This document shows positions 19,478 through 27,347 of a stretch of DNA of 64,000 nt, in pieces. The stretch covers positions 1 through 64,000 of the forward strand of contig NZ_CADCSU010000065.1 of NCBI RefSeq assembly GCF_902804475.1. Direction: 5' to 3'. This DNA comes from Flavobacterium bizetiae (lineage in GTDB: Bacteria; Bacteroidota; Bacteroidia; Flavobacteriales; Flavobacteriaceae). Position numbers and translations under genes: made by a program. The notes under the pieces were generated by a model that saw only the letters and a list, made by a program, of their open reading frames with translations, had not been told where the DNA came from and searched no databases. Positions within the stretch are counted from its first letter, which is position 1. Each line of letters opens with the position of its first letter.

Positions 19478-21169
19478 ATGAAAAAATTACTATATATAAC
19501 AGGGTTTTTAGTACTTGGAATATTGGGTTCCTGTTCTGATTTTCTGGAGAATGATCCTCGCGGAGTACTTTCAGAAGAAGATATTGTTACGCCACAATCG
19601 GTTGAAGGATTTATGAATGCTGCCTATGCGCAATTAGGCAATGACCATTACGATTCACCGTACAGTTTATGGCCTTTTGGAAATGTTCGCTCAGATGATG
19701 CTTACAAAGGCGGTAGCGGAACAAACGATATTCAGGATTTTCACTTTTTTGAAGTATCCAATAATATCAGACCTGATTTTGCCGAATTAGACAACTTCTG
19801 GTATATCAGTTATGTTGGAGTTTCAAGAGCAAACAAAGCTTTAAAAGCATTGGAAAAAATTTCAGAAGCAGATTATCCGCTGAAAAAAACACGCATGGCC
19901 GAAATGCGTTTCTTAAGAGGACATTTTTATTTTATGCTGAAAATTATGTTCAGAAGCGTTCCTTATATCACAGAAGACATTCCGGTAGAAAACTATAAAA
20001 CCATTTCAAACAAAGTGCTTTCAAACGAGGAACTTTGGAACAAAATTGCCGAAGATTTTCAGGCTGCCGCCGATGCTTTACCGGAAACACAGCCGCAAGT
20101 AGGACGTGCGACTCAAAAAGCAGCTTACGCGTATTTAGCAAAAACACGTTTGTATCAGGCGTACACGCAAGACGAAACTTATAAAGTTACCGGAATCAAT
20201 CAGCAGCACATGCAGGAAGTAATTGCCGCAACAGATAAAGTAATTGGCAAAGCAAGTTTAGAACCAGATTTTGCCAATAACTTTTTGCCGGGACCTTTTG
20301 AAAATGGTGCCGAATCTATTTTCTCTATTCAGTTTTCAGACAATGACGGAACTTTATACGGAAGATTGAATTTTTCAGATGTGCTTTCAACTCCACAAGG
20401 TTTAGGATGTTGCGATTTTCATAAACCAAGTCAGAACTTAGTAAATGCGTTTAAAACAGGAACAAATGGTTTGCCGGAATTTGATACCTATAACGATCAG
20501 GATTTTGATTATAAAAATAGAGATGCCAACACGGTCGATCCTAGATTATACCATACTGTTGCAATGCCCGGCTTGCCATACAAATACGATCCTGAATTTT
20601 TGTATGTAGAAGCCTGGGTAAGATCTCCGGGAACCTATGGTTATTTTGCCTCATTAAAAGAAAATGTAGCGCCAAGCTGTAGCTGTGTTGTTAATATTGA
20701 TCCGTTTTATGGAAATTCAAAAAACAGAATACAAATTCGTTATGCCGATGTGATTTTAATGCGCGCCGAAGCCCTGATTGAATTAGGAAGACAATCAGAA
20801 GCTTTGCTATTAATCAATCAAATCAGAGAACGTGCAGCGCAAAGTACAGGAAGACTTCCGTATGCAAAAAACTTTAAAATCAATACGTATGTAGACGGAA
20901 GCAATTGCAACTGGACACAGGATTTTGCCCGTAAAGCATTGCGTTGGGAACGTCGTTTAGAATTGGCTATGGAAGGAAACCGTTTCTTTGATTTAGTACG
21001 TTGGGGTGTTACAGATGAAGTAATGAATGCATTTTACAGCAAAGAAAAAATGAAACGCACCTATTATCAGGATGCCTTTTTTGATGCTCATAAAGAAGAG
21101 TATTGCCCGATTCCGTTAAAGCAAATTAATTTCAGTCAGGGATTGTACAAACAAAATCCAGGTTATTAA
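19478..21169 (+). CDS. SusD/RagB-family surface lipoprotein of the fructan locus
   Basis: Cell-surface oligosaccharide-binding lid of the SusCD transporter, 563 residues. The lipobox LGSC is followed by SDFLENDPRG, the standard SusD start. The TPR-rich middle contains RAEALIELGRQSEALLLIN, and the C-terminus has RWERRLELAMEGNRFFDLVRW, the usual RagB/SusD ending. Close spacing (22 bases to SusC, 21 to the next gene) indicates one operon. Confidence 0.95.
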   Translation: MKKLLYITGFLVLGILGSCSDFLENDPRGVLSEEDIVTPQSVEGFMNAAYAQLGNDHYDSPYSLWPFGNVRSDDAYKGGSGTNDIQDFHFFEVSNNIRPDFAELDNFWYISYVGVSRANKALKALEKISEADYPLKKTRMAEMRFLRGHFYFMLKIMFRSVPYITEDIPVENYKTISNKVLSNEELWNKIAEDFQAAADALPETQPQVGRATQKAAYAYLAKTRLYQAYTQDETYKVTGINQQHMQEVIAATDKVIGKASLEPDFANNFLPGPFENGAESIFSIQFSDNDGTLYGRLNFSDVLSTPQGLGCCDFHKPSQNLVNAFKTGTNGLPEFDTYNDQDFDYKNRDANTVDPRLYHTVAMPGLPYKYDPEFLYVEAWVRSPGTYGYFASLKENVAPSCSCVVNIDPFYGNSKNRIQIRYADVILMRAEALIELGRQSEALLLINQIRERAAQSTGRLPYAKNFKINTYVDGSNCNWTQDFARKALRWERRLELAMEGNRFFDLVRWGVTDEVMNAFYSKEKMKRTYYQDAFFDAHKEEYCPIPLKQINFSQGLYKQNPGY

Positions 21170-21189
21170 TCTATTCTAAGACCATCAAT

Positions 21190-22587
21190 ATGAGAAAACT
21201 TATCAATAAATACTGGGTCAAAATGGCGGCAGTATTAGCAATTGTTTTGGTGATTACAGCCTGCGAAAATAGTTTTGAAAATGGAGGTTTTGATATCAAT
21301 TCCCCATCTAATGTTACTGCTTTTAAAATAAACGGAGTAGCGGGAACCATCGATCAGGTTACCGGAAAAATCAGTGTTACAATGCCTTACGGATCAGACA
21401 TTACAGCTGTAAAACCTGAAATTGTTCTGGCAGAAGGCGCAACATCAAATCTGGATTTAAATACGCCTGTTAATTTTACAAATCCTGTAAAATTCAGAGT
21501 TGTAAATGGTAATTTATATAAAGATTATACCGTAACGGCCGTAGTTTTAAGTCCCATTAAAAGCTTTACTATTAATGGAGTTGGGGCAACTGTAAACGAT
21601 GCGAGCAAAACCATTACAATGACGCTGCCTGAAAATACCAACCTGAAAGCACTTCAGCCTGTCATCGAATTAACAGAAGGCGTTTCGATTTCACCGGTTT
21701 CAGGAACTACAATAGATTTTACCAATGCGGTAACTTTTATAATCACTTCAAACGGTAAAAGTGTTACTTATACAGCCAATGTAGGTGTTCCCGTAGCCGG
21801 TTTGGTAGTTGCTTTTGTAGGAACAGCAGTAACAAGATCCGCCATTACTAATATGGATGAAGTTACGGCCTCAAACTGGTTATTTGACAATTTCCCGGGC
21901 GCCAAATACATTTCGTTCGAAAGCATTTTAAACGGAGCTGATCTAAGTGAAATTAATGTTATCTGGTGGCATTTTGATAGCGCCGCAAACTTACCTGCAG
22001 TAGCTTATAATCCGGCGGTAACCACAGCGTTGAAAAATTTCAGATCCAACGGAGGTAATTTACTTTTAACCTCTTTTGCATCGCAATATGTTGACGCTTT
22101 AGGAATTGTTCCGTCAGGAAAAGGACCTAATAATGTTTTCGGAGATTTTCCTCCAAACGGATTTGTTGATGCAAATTCATGGGGAATGTCGTTTAAAGGT
22201 CACGAAAGTCATCCAATATTTCAGGGATTATCCACTTTTGAAAGCGGAAAAGCCAATTTACTGCAAGGCGGAACTTTCAGGCTAAATCATACCGCATGGT
22301 GGTTTTTACCGGAATGGGGAGGTTATGGAAACGGAGAAGGATGGAGAAACCAAACCGGAGGAACCAACCTGGCGAGTGAAGCTTGGGATGATTCGCTAGA
22401 CGGAAGAGTTACAATAGCAGAATTTCCAAACACAGCAACAAATAAAAATGTAATTGTGATTTCGATGGGAGCTTATGATTGGTACAATGAAGCCAATAGC
22501 TCAGGAGTACCAAGTCAGTCTAATGAGTTTATTACCAATATTAAACTTTTGACACAAAACAGTATTAATTATTTAGCTAAAAAATAA
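21190..22587 (+). CDS. DUF4960 surface fructan-binding lipoprotein
   Basis: Lipoprotein of 465 residues with lipobox ITAC. Two related beta-sandwich repeats of the DUF5018 kind come first: FKINGVAGTIDQVTGKISVTM and FTINGVGATVNDASKTITMTL start them (about residues 40 and 123). A DUF4960 domain follows from about residue 205, rich in Trp and Gly (WWHFDSAANL, GNGEGWRNQTGG). BT1761 in the B. thetaiotaomicron levan locus has the same position and was shown to bind levan at the surface. Binding here is inferred from that parallel. Confidence 0.82.
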   Translation: MRKLINKYWVKMAAVLAIVLVITACENSFENGGFDINSPSNVTAFKINGVAGTIDQVTGKISVTMPYGSDITAVKPEIVLAEGATSNLDLNTPVNFTNPVKFRVVNGNLYKDYTVTAVVLSPIKSFTINGVGATVNDASKTITMTLPENTNLKALQPVIELTEGVSISPVSGTTIDFTNAVTFIITSNGKSVTYTANVGVPVAGLVVAFVGTAVTRSAITNMDEVTASNWLFDNFPGAKYISFESILNGADLSEINVIWWHFDSAANLPAVAYNPAVTTALKNFRSNGGNLLLTSFASQYVDALGIVPSGKGPNNVFGDFPPNGFVDANSWGMSFKGHESHPIFQGLSTFESGKANLLQGGTFRLNHTAWWFLPEWGGYGNGEGWRNQTGGTNLASEAWDDSLDGRVTIAEFPNTATNKNVIVISMGAYDWYNEANSSGVPSQSNEFITNIKLLTQNSINYLAKK

Positions 22588-22609
22588 GCTATTTTCAATT
22601 CCAAAAAAA

Positions 22610-24163
22610 ATGAAATACAGCAATATAATAACCACAGTTTGTATCTTCTTTTCGCTTGTCTCTTGCAGTCAGGACGATCATTATATAGGAGGTTCAATTT
22701 CAGGAGGTAATAGCGAGATAGCAAGTATTTTTCCTGTTCCACCTTCGCAATGGATGGGGGCTAATGATCCGTATTACAGCGCGGGTTATACAGGAGATAT
22801 CATGCCTTTTTTCGACAACGGAAAATTTCATATTTACTTTCTGCACGACGCACAAAATAAACCTGCCGGAAAAGGATTTCATGATATTCATGAATATTTA
22901 AGTACAGATTTGGCTCATTTTACCTACGAAGGTCAAACGATACCATTTGGCACAACTGCTGATCCTGATTTTGCCATTGGCACAGGATCAGTTGTAAAAG
23001 TGGGTAATATTTATTACTTTTATTATACAGGGCATAACGAAACGCCCGCTTTTATACAGTCAAACGCCAGAGAAAGCGTTTTGTGCGCAACAAGTTCTGA
23101 TTTAAAAAACTGGAAAAAAGTACCTTCATTTAAAATCACAGCACCAGCTGGATATTACAATTACGATTTTAGAGATCCGCATGTATTTTACAACGACGAA
23201 CTTAAAAAATATTCGATGTTGGTAAGTACACAAACAGAACCGGGCCGAAAAGCAGTTTTGCTGCATTTTACAAGTGCTGATCCCGTTTCAGGAAAGTGGG
23301 ATGTTCAGGCGCCAATTTACACCACAACACCGCAGGAAAATTACCTGATGATGGAATGTGCCGATATTTTTAAAATGGGAAGTTACTGGTATTTGGTTTT
23401 TTCTGAAAATTGGAGCGCTAACAAAGGAACACATTATAAAATGTCGACTTCTATCAACGGACCGTGGACAACGCCGGAAATTGACAGGATCGATGGGGAA
23501 TATTTTTATGCCGGAAAAACAGCTTCTGACGGAAATAAAAGATATGTTTTTGGATGGAATGCCAGAAAAACACCTGAAAATGATTTAGGAAATAAAGACT
23601 GGGCAGGAAATATGGTAATTCATGAGCTGACACAAAAGGCTGATGGAACCTTAGGAACTCAGTCGCCGCAAAAGGTTAAGGATTTATTTTCTAAAAAAAT
23701 AACACCTGAAATTGATGCAACTTCAGGAGATGTAACGACAACATCAGGAAACTATACCTTGTCAGGGGCAACAAATAAAGCTTTAGTAACGTTTAAAACT
23801 ATAGGTAAAAAAGTAAAGATAAAAGCAGAGGTCACTTTATCGGGTACAAATGGTACTTCGGGATTTGTTTTTCATACCAACGAAAGCGGGGCTTATTACA
23901 AGATTGTTTTGGATATTGCAAAAGCTAAAATTTCAGGATATAATTCAGCGTCGCAGGAAGTGACCGCAATACCATTTAAGTTGCAAACCAATACAAAATA
24001 CGAAGTTGAAATAATTGCAGAAGGAAGTGTAGTGGTAATGTACATCAACGGAAAAGTGGCTTTAACAAATAGAATCTACGGAAGAGACAAAAATAAATGG
24101 GGGTTAATTGCTGAAGGACAAAATAGTAGTATTTCGAATCTTCAGATTATACAACCGGAATAA
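22610..24163 (+). CDS. GH32 lipoprotein, endo-levanase-like
   Basis: Second GH32 of the locus, 517 residues, with lipobox VSCS. The canonical WMNDPNG is replaced by TGDIMPFFDNG with the presumed nucleophile Asp63. The RDP motif (Asp189) and MECAD (acid/base Glu249) are intact. A C-terminal beta-sandwich of about 160 residues follows (DLFSKKITPEID onwards). This divergent first motif and the gene position after the DUF4960 gene match BT1760, a surface endo-levanase. It probably cuts levan outside the cell so that SusCD can import the pieces. Endo action on levan is inferred. Confidence 0.87.
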   Translation: MKYSNIITTVCIFFSLVSCSQDDHYIGGSISGGNSEIASIFPVPPSQWMGANDPYYSAGYTGDIMPFFDNGKFHIYFLHDAQNKPAGKGFHDIHEYLSTDLAHFTYEGQTIPFGTTADPDFAIGTGSVVKVGNIYYFYYTGHNETPAFIQSNARESVLCATSSDLKNWKKVPSFKITAPAGYYNYDFRDPHVFYNDELKKYSMLVSTQTEPGRKAVLLHFTSADPVSGKWDVQAPIYTTTPQENYLMMECADIFKMGSYWYLVFSENWSANKGTHYKMSTSINGPWTTPEIDRIDGEYFYAGKTASDGNKRYVFGWNARKTPENDLGNKDWAGNMVIHELTQKADGTLGTQSPQKVKDLFSKKITPEIDATSGDVTTTSGNYTLSGATNKALVTFKTIGKKVKIKAEVTLSGTNGTSGFVFHTNESGAYYKIVLDIAKAKISGYNSASQEVTAIPFKLQTNTKYEVEIIAEGSVVVMYINGKVALTNRIYGRDKNKWGLIAEGQNSSISNLQIIQPE

Positions 24164-24186
24164 CATTAATATAAAATAGTTTTAGA

Positions 24187-25089
24187 ATGAATAACGGAAA
24201 AAACCTTAAAGCTGTAGCCTACGGAGAAGTACTTTGGGATGTTTTTGATAACGAAAAAAAGATTGGCGGAGCGCCTCTTAATGTAGCTTTACGTATGAAA
24301 ACATTAGGGTGCGATGTCGCCATGATTAGCTGCGTGGGAAATGATACCGACGGAGAAGCAATTATCAGTCAGGTTAAAAGTCTCGGACTTGAAACCGATG
24401 CGATTATGCAGTCTCAAAATTTCCCAACCGGATTGGTGAATGTAACATTAAACGAGCGTGGTTCTGCAACTTACGAAATCAATTACCCATCAGCCTGGGA
24501 TAAAATTGTATTAAACGATTTTGCTAAAAAAATAGTTGCCGATGCTGATGTTTTAATTTACGGAAGTTTGGTTTGCAGAGACGAAGTATCAAGAAAATCC
24601 CTTGAAGAACTCTTACAGACAAAAGTATATAAGGTTTTTGATGTGAATTTAAGAAAGCCACATTACTCGTATGAAATTTTAGAACAATTAATGCATTCCG
24701 CTAATTTTATAAAATTTAATGATGAAGAATTACTGGAAATTGCCGAAGCTATGCATTCACCTTTTACCGGTTTAGAAGAGAACATGCACTTTATGGCAGA
24801 AAAAACAAATGTTACCGCAATGTGTGTCACCAAAGGCAAACACGGTGCATTATTAATGTGGGAAGGAAAACTGTATGAAAACGGAGGTTATCCTGTCGAA
24901 GTAGCCGATACAGTAGGAGCAGGTGACTCCTTTCTGGCCGCATTAACCACTTCTTTACTTACCGGAAAAGAACCGCAGACAGCCATAGATTTTGCCTGTG
25001 CAATTGGAGCTTTGGTAGCAGAAGCACCTGGCGCTAATCCTGAAATTTCGAATTCTAAAATTGAAAATTTAATGACTAAAGTTTCATAA
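24187..25089 (+). CDS. Fructokinase, PfkB family
   Basis: Cytoplasmic sugar kinase of 300 residues converting fructose to a fructose phosphate. Seen: KIGGAPLNVALRMKTLG near residue 20, the PfkB second signature DTVGAGDSFLAAL near residue 240 with catalytic Asp, and AFxxNLRK-like FDVNLRKP. It is the last gene of the fructan locus, 24 bases after the endo-GH32, and ends at the bidirectional terminator at 25131. BT1757 is the positional equivalent. Fructose 6-phosphate is the probable product. Confidence 0.92.
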   Translation: MNNGKNLKAVAYGEVLWDVFDNEKKIGGAPLNVALRMKTLGCDVAMISCVGNDTDGEAIISQVKSLGLETDAIMQSQNFPTGLVNVTLNERGSATYEINYPSAWDKIVLNDFAKKIVADADVLIYGSLVCRDEVSRKSLEELLQTKVYKVFDVNLRKPHYSYEILEQLMHSANFIKFNDEELLEIAEAMHSPFTGLEENMHFMAEKTNVTAMCVTKGKHGALLMWEGKLYENGGYPVEVADTVGAGDSFLAALTTSLLTGKEPQTAIDFACAIGALVAEAPGANPEISNSKIENLMTKVS

Positions 25090-25130
25090 TTTTTTAGTCT
25101 TTTAATTGTTTTTTGAAGAACATTAAAAAT

Positions 25131-25161
25131 AAAAACCACTCCTTATTTGGAGTGGTTTTTT
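25131..25161. terminator. Bidirectional terminator, fructokinase / hxlR
   Basis: Stem CCACTCC (25136-25142) with GGAGTGG (25149-25155), flanked by A5 on the left and T6 on the right. It serves the plus-strand fructan operon and the convergent minus-strand hxlR gene. Confidence 0.85.
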
Positions 25162-25174
25162 GCTTAAAAATGAT

Positions 25175-25573
25175 TTATATTATTTCGGTTAGTTTTTCTG
25201 TTTCTACGACACTTTTTTGCGACATAGTTTCTTTATGTTTTCCTCCCCATTTACTAAGTTGTTCCCAAATAGGTATTAATTTTTGACTGATCTCAGTAAG
25301 CTCATATTCTACTCTGGGCGGTACTTCGGCATAAACAGTTCTTTTTACCATTCCATCACGTTCCAGTTCGCGTAATTGCAAGGTCAGCATACGCTCTGTA
25401 ATGTTGCAAATTTGGTCTCTTAATTCTCCAAATCTAAGTTTTCCATTTTCAAGCTTGCAAAGTATTAATAGTTTCCAGCGACCACCAATAAGGCAAACAG
25501 CATAAGTAAGATCGCAGGTTGCAAAATAATTTCTATTTTCTGAATTGGTAGATGTTTCTTTTCTTTTTGCCAT
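25175..25573 (-). CDS. HxlR-family winged-helix regulator
   Basis: Cytoplasmic transcription factor of 132 residues. The HxlR core is clear: CLIGGRWKLLILCKLENGKLRFGEL followed by ITERMLTLQLRELERDGMVKR and the wing PPRVEYELTEIS. Four cysteines (about 20, 27, 39 and 56) could make it redox- or electrophile-sensitive, as in some relatives. It is transcribed away from the MFS exporter gene, with about 100 bases to the next plus-strand ATG, so it probably controls that exporter and itself. Ligand unknown. Confidence 0.9.
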   Translation of the reverse strand: MAKRKETSTNSENRNYFATCDLTYAVCLIGGRWKLLILCKLENGKLRFGELRDQICNITERMLTLQLRELERDGMVKRTVYAEVPPRVEYELTEISQKLIPIWEQLSKWGGKHKETMSQKSVVETEKLTEII

Positions 25574-25595
25574 TACTTACTTTTTTGTTAGTACC

Positions 25596-25611
25596 ACACA
25601 ATTGGATGTGT
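25596..25611. promoter_or_regulatory. Candidate HxlR operator
   Basis: ACACA (25596-25600) and TGTGT (25607-25611) form an inverted repeat with a 6-base centre, 23 bases from the hxlR start in the divergent spacer. The arms are short, so this is only a candidate. Confidence 0.35.
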
Positions 25612-25671
25612 ATAGTGCAAAAATAGGGCACTCATAGTAATTTTACAATTCTAATTCAAAATTTTTAAAAT

Positions 25672-25794
25672 ATGTTTAAATACTCGTCGTTACTTATTAG
25701 GGCAATAGCACTCACCGAAATACCCAGTCAGGGACAAACCATCAAAAATGCCATTTATTCATCACTAAATTTAGATAGTAATGAAGTTAAATAA
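25672..25794 (+). CDS. Possible 40-residue peptide upstream of the MFS exporter
   Basis: ATG at 25672 opens a frame of 40 codons (MFKYSSLLIRAIALTEIPSQ at the start) whose stop overlaps the MFS start by 14 bases. I recognise no family. It could be a translated leader that couples translation into the exporter, or the decayed end of an older gene. The A/T-rich leader TTTTTAAAATATG before the start is typical of expressed genes here. Coding status is uncertain. Confidence 0.35.
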   Translation: MFKYSSLLIRAIALTEIPSQGQTIKNAIYSSLNLDSNEVK

Positions 25795-26959
25795 ACAAAT
25801 TGCATACGTGGGATGTCTTGGAATGATTGGGATCATCACAACAGAATTTGGGATTATTGGTATTTTACCCCAAATTGCTTTATATTATAAAATAACGATA
25901 GACAAAGCAGCTTATCTTTTAAGTGCATTTGCATTGGTTATTGCATGTACAGGTCCATTTATTACTTTGTTGCTTTCTTCAGGTTTTGATCGAAAAAAAA
26001 TAATGCTCACCACTATTTTTATCTTTTTGTTTTCGACTGTTGTTTCGGCATTTTCTCCGCCTTTTTGGCTTTTAATGATTGTTCGAATGTTGCCGGCATT
26101 TTTACAGCCCGTTTACATAGCAACCGCAATTTCGGCAGCGGTAGCTTCAGGAAAAAAGAGTGAGGAAAATCAATTAATGGGGATTGTTCTTGGCGGAATT
26201 GCATTGGCAATGGTTACAACCGTACCTTTTGCAACCTATTTATCCAGTCTTTTTAGCTGGCAGTCTTCATTTTATGTTCAGACAATAGTAAGTGCTGTGG
26301 CCTTAATTGCTATTTTTAAAATAATGCCATCCAGAGATGTACCCGAAAAAAAATCATACGGAAGTCAGATTAAGATTTTAAAAGATAGTTCCTTTATTTT
26401 AAGTACAGCAATGAACTTTTTTATGATTGCATCCTGGTTTTCTACCTACAGTTATTTTGCTGATTATTTAGGACGAACTAGAAAGTTAGACATGGCAACG
26501 GTTAGTTATATGCTACTTTTATTTGGTGTTGTTGGAGTTTTTTCTAATTGGCTTTCCGGGAAAATGCTAACGAAAAGTATCACCAAAACAGTAGCTTTTT
26601 TCCTCTCAGGAACCGTGATTATTCCTTTAATATTGATGTATTCAGGAGATAATATCTGGATTACTATAATTGTAATCATAATTTGGGGATTTTTTTATGC
26701 ACCTTGTTTTTTAAACGCTTCAGCGTATATGATTTCAGCAGCACCAAAATCGTTAGAATTTGCGAATAGTCTGGCTACTTCTTTTGGTAATTTGGGCGTA
26801 TTTCTAGGTACAGCTGCCGGAGGTTGGATAATTTCTCACAGTACAATTAACAATATTCCTTGGGCTGGAATGTTTTTTGGATTTTTAGCATTAATAATGG
26901 TTGCATGGAGAAGTATTTTAGAAAAGAGTAAAAGGAAATTGATGATAATTGATCTTTAA
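25781..26959 (+). CDS. MFS efflux transporter (DHA1/AraJ-like)
   Basis: Twelve-helix major facilitator of 392 residues. The N-terminus TTEFGIIGILPQIA is typical of AraJ/YdhP-type drug or sugar exporters, and motif A is degenerate (SSGFDRKKIML). It is divergent from the HxlR regulator, which suggests export of a toxic compound under that regulator. The start overlaps a small upstream frame by 14 bases, and a terminator follows 18 bases after the stop. Substrate cannot be assigned. Confidence 0.87.
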   Translation: MKLNKQIAYVGCLGMIGIITTEFGIIGILPQIALYYKITIDKAAYLLSAFALVIACTGPFITLLLSSGFDRKKIMLTTIFIFLFSTVVSAFSPPFWLLMIVRMLPAFLQPVYIATAISAAVASGKKSEENQLMGIVLGGIALAMVTTVPFATYLSSLFSWQSSFYVQTIVSAVALIAIFKIMPSRDVPEKKSYGSQIKILKDSSFILSTAMNFFMIASWFSTYSYFADYLGRTRKLDMATVSYMLLLFGVVGVFSNWLSGKMLTKSITKTVAFFLSGTVIIPLILMYSGDNIWITIIVIIIWGFFYAPCFLNASAYMISAAPKSLEFANSLATSFGNLGVFLGTAAGGWIISHSTINNIPWAGMFFGFLALIMVAWRSILEKSKRKLMIIDL

Positions 26960-27347
26960 AACACTAAATAAAAAAGTCTTCAGGTAAATTTCCTGAAGTT
27001 TTTTTTTAGTATTAATAGCAGCATAAAACGATTATAAAAATCAGAAGTTTTAAAAACCCTTAATTAAAAATCAATCATTGAAAATAAGTAAGAAAAATTA
27101 TCGTTTTGTATTTTTATTTAACGCATTTTCGTGATTATTATCATTCAATGATTATTGTCATGTTTTCTCTTTTTTATGGTCTAAAAATGTATTTATTTGT
27201 TAACTTTTCGATGTTTATAAATTTTTAATGTATTTATAATCAAATAAATAATAGTTGTTTTTTGGGAACTTTTTTGCTTTGATTTTTTTTAGAGTTTATT
27301 TGGTTCTAATTTTACCACTCACAAAAAATGTCAAAAATATCATAATC
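26960..27347. other. Intergenic region before the ribonucleotide reductase gene
   Basis: Holds the terminator at 26978-27007 and then about 340 bases of very AT-rich DNA. One 10-bp inverted pair, AATCATTGAA (27073-27082) and TTCAATGATT (27144-27153), is present. I found no B12 riboswitch core or NrdR box. A weak TTG-start frame at 27255 is treated as leader. Confidence 0.6.
26978..27007 (+). terminator. Intrinsic terminator after the MFS exporter
   Basis: Stem CTTCAGG (26978-26984) with CCTGAAG (26992-26998), a 7-base loop and a nine-T run, 18 bases after the exporter stop. Confidence 0.85.

Noticed and set aside
26960..27347. Cobalamin riboswitch ahead of the B12-dependent ribonucleotide reductase
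   Set aside because: No B12-box-like core or long structured GC region was found; the region is uniformly AT-rich with one weak 10-bp inverted pair.
27255..27347. Extended N-terminus of the ribonucleotide reductase from a TTG codon
   Set aside because: The added 31 residues are hydrophobic and unlike the family; the ATG at 27348 gives the usual start.
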